Assembly: GCA_026419195.1 (NCBI GenBank)
Contig: JANZZV010000004.1
Coordinates: 186,001-250,000 of the forward strand
DNA length: 64,000 bases
Direction: 5' to 3'
DNA from: Fervidobacterium sp.
Lineage (GTDB): Bacteria; Thermotogota; Thermotogae; Thermotogales; Fervidobacteriaceae
Below the pieces are notes generated by a model. That model had not been told where the DNA came from, searched no databases, and saw only the letters and a program-made list of their open reading frames with translations. A program made the translations under genes and the position numbers. Positions within the stretch are counted from its first letter, which is position 1; the number at the start of each line of letters is the position of its first letter. This document shows, piece after piece, positions 62,564 to 64,000 of this stretch.

Positions 62564-63940
62564 ATGTACAGAATAGAAGAAGATTACCTTGGAAAACTTG
62601 AAATACCGGAAGATGCATATTACGGAATTGCCACAGCAAGGGCACTCAAATTATTCCCATCAACAGGTGAAAAACTTGATGAAAACTTCATTTGGGCTTA
62701 CTTCATGATCAAAAAAGCCGCATGTGTACTGAACTACGAACTTGGTTATCTTCCATCAGACATCTACAAATCGATAAACCAATCATGTGACGAATGGAAT
62801 TTATTAAAAACACACATTGTTGTTGATCCATTATCCGGCGGTGCTGGAACATCTGTAAATCTAAACATCAATGAAGTAATAGCAAACCGTTCAACAGAAT
62901 TACTAGGTGGCAAAAAGGGTCAGTACATAGTAGATCCATACAATCACGTCAACTTACATCAATCAACAAACGACACGTTTGTAACGGCAGGGAAAATAGC
63001 AACAATTGTTAAGCTTAGAAAATTAGAAGAACAGATCATCAAACTCCAGGAATCAATCCAAACCAAAGAGAAAGAATTCTATAAAATACGTACAGTAGCA
63101 AGAACGCAGCTAATGGATGCTGTTCCTATACTCATGGGTCAGCAATTTGGTGCATGGGCCGATGCAATAGCCAGAGACAGATGGAGACTCAATAAAGTAG
63201 AAGAACGAATAAGAAGCGTAAACATAGGCGGTACAGCAATAGGAACAGGAATAGGTGCACCAAAAGAATACATACTAAAAATAGTGGATACACTTCGTCA
63301 AATAACAAATGTCAAAATAGCCAAAGCAGAGAATTTGATTGATGCAACTCAAAACCTTGACGTATTTTCAGAAGTACATGGATTACTTAAATCCCTTGCC
63401 GTAAATCTCTACAAAATATCTAACGACATCAGATTGCTTGGTAGTGGTCCGAACACAGCTATAGGAGAACTTGAACTTCCCAAATTACAAATCGGAAGTA
63501 CAATAATGCCTGGAAAAATTAATCCAGTTATACCTGAATACGTAATGCAAATTGCCTTGACAATCTTTGGTCACGATGAAATAGTGACACATGCGTGTGC
63601 ACAAGGAAATCTTCAACTAAATCAGTTTTCTCCAATAATTGTGCACTATACACTTAAATCACTAACACTTTTGACAAACGCATGCAATGCCTTAAAAGAT
63701 TACATTTTACAAATAAAAGCAATAGAAGAAAATTGCCAAAAACACTTATTAAGTTCTATGTCCAATCTAACACCATTGATAAACTATTTTGGTTACGAAA
63801 AAGTCTCGCAAGCAATCAAAAACTCTGGTAACAACATAGAAAAAGCTATCGAAAAACTTGCCGAACAAGAGGGGATAGATAAACAAGAATTAATGACAAA
63901 ATTAAACATAAGTAACATGACAAAGCTTGGTTATAGATAG
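62564..63940 (+). CDS. aspartate ammonia-lyase-like enzyme (aspartase/fumarase superfamily)
   Basis: The 458-aa enzyme has superfamily motifs SGGAGTSVNLNINEVIANR (91-109), HQSTNDTF (132-139), TQLMDAVPILMGQQF (181-195) and the catalytic loop GSTIMPGKINPVIPE (311-325). The usual GSS is GST, but the first Ser (312), the probable catalytic base, and Lys318 and Asn320 are kept. It most likely releases ammonia from aspartate; fumarase activity cannot be excluded by eye. It lies 13 bp after hydF, and lyases of this type are known neighbours of hydrogenase maturation genes in some Bacteroides and Clostridia, so a link to cofactor assembly is possible. Confidence 0.88.
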   Translation: MYRIEEDYLGKLEIPEDAYYGIATARALKLFPSTGEKLDENFIWAYFMIKKAACVLNYELGYLPSDIYKSINQSCDEWNLLKTHIVVDPLSGGAGTSVNLNINEVIANRSTELLGGKKGQYIVDPYNHVNLHQSTNDTFVTAGKIATIVKLRKLEEQIIKLQESIQTKEKEFYKIRTVARTQLMDAVPILMGQQFGAWADAIARDRWRLNKVEERIRSVNIGGTAIGTGIGAPKEYILKIVDTLRQITNVKIAKAENLIDATQNLDVFSEVHGLLKSLAVNLYKISNDIRLLGSGPNTAIGELELPKLQIGSTIMPGKINPVIPEYVMQIALTIFGHDEIVTHACAQGNLQLNQFSPIIVHYTLKSLTLLTNACNALKDYILQIKAIEENCQKHLLSSMSNLTPLINYFGYEKVSQAIKNSGNNIEKAIEKLAEQEGIDKQELMTKLNISNMTKLGYR

Positions 63941-64000
63941 GACACCCCGATAATCACCTAAAGTCTTAAACCAAAACTCTCAACATGTTTACTTAGACTA

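Noticed and set aside
1-64000. CRISPR arrays, insertion sequences or prophage
   Set aside because: No regularly spaced repeats, transposase motifs, integrase genes or terminal inverted repeats were seen on reading the window.

Overview
The window looks like a chromosomal segment of a thermophilic, fermentative member of the Thermotogota, most likely Fervidobacterium or a close relative. The basis is AT-rich DNA, an M3-type [FeFe]-hydrogenase with its maturase HydF, families known from Thermotoga (the TM0106-type nuclease, DUF4438/TM1086), outer-membrane-type beta-barrel proteins, many TTG and GTG starts behind strong GGAGG or GGGGG ribosome sites, and promoters dominated by extended -10 boxes (TGRTAWAAT). 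The genus is an inference from gene content. No insertion sequence, prophage or CRISPR array was seen.

Layout. 0-7.3 kb: a secreted protein of tandem cytochrome-b5-like domains, a CUT1 sugar ABC operon behind a LacI-type palindrome, hydA, and a barrel-like envelope protein. 7.4-10.8 kb: an operon of two HAD phosphatases, a SigH-like sigma factor and an M32 carboxypeptidase. 11-24 kb: NADH oxidase, GH13 hydrolase, chemoreceptor, HD-GYP protein, archaeal-type PEP carboxylase, S41-like protease, FGGY sugar kinase and a subtilisin-like lipoprotein. 24-25.5 kb: a DUF3783 protein and an MFS exporter with an operator on its promoter. 25.6-29.7 kb: a compact cluster of a CrtQ/HpnB-type glycosyltransferase, PlsY-like acyltransferase, secreted TPR protein, ICMT-like methyltransferase and complete Rieske oxygenase. 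29.9-36.8 kb: a YtrA-type GntR regulator with an ABC exporter, followed by a surface metalloprotease-barrel protein, a nitroreductase and DUF4438.

37-46 kb holds the most unusual locus: a KASIII-like enzyme lacking the usual His and Asn, a tandem-TetR regulator that appears to start at CTG, a CoA-transferase, and a complete Liv-type importer whose LivM permease is fused to an alpha/beta hydrolase. A cluster of inverted repeats on the first promoter is the likely operator. The set reads as an uptake, hydrolysis and CoA-activation system for an unidentified acid, ester, amide or lactone.

46-54.5 kb: a large GH94-like protein, Fe-S nuclease, short-chain dehydrogenase, MATE exporter, two-subunit fumarase and tRNA-Ala(CGC). 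54.7-61.1 kb: an envelope-polymer locus with a repeat protein, a MraY/WecA-type transferase and an O-antigen-ligase-like protein with a very long tail. 61.2-63.9 kb: hydF and an aspartase-like lyase behind a structured leader with mutually exclusive hairpins, which looks like a riboswitch-type attenuator.

Metabolically, the genes fit sugar and peptide fermentation with H2 release (CUT1 uptake, GH13, proteases, HydA/HydF), carbon entry into C4 acids (PEP carboxylase, fumarase, aspartase-like lyase) and some oxygen handling (NADH oxidase, Rieske oxygenase).
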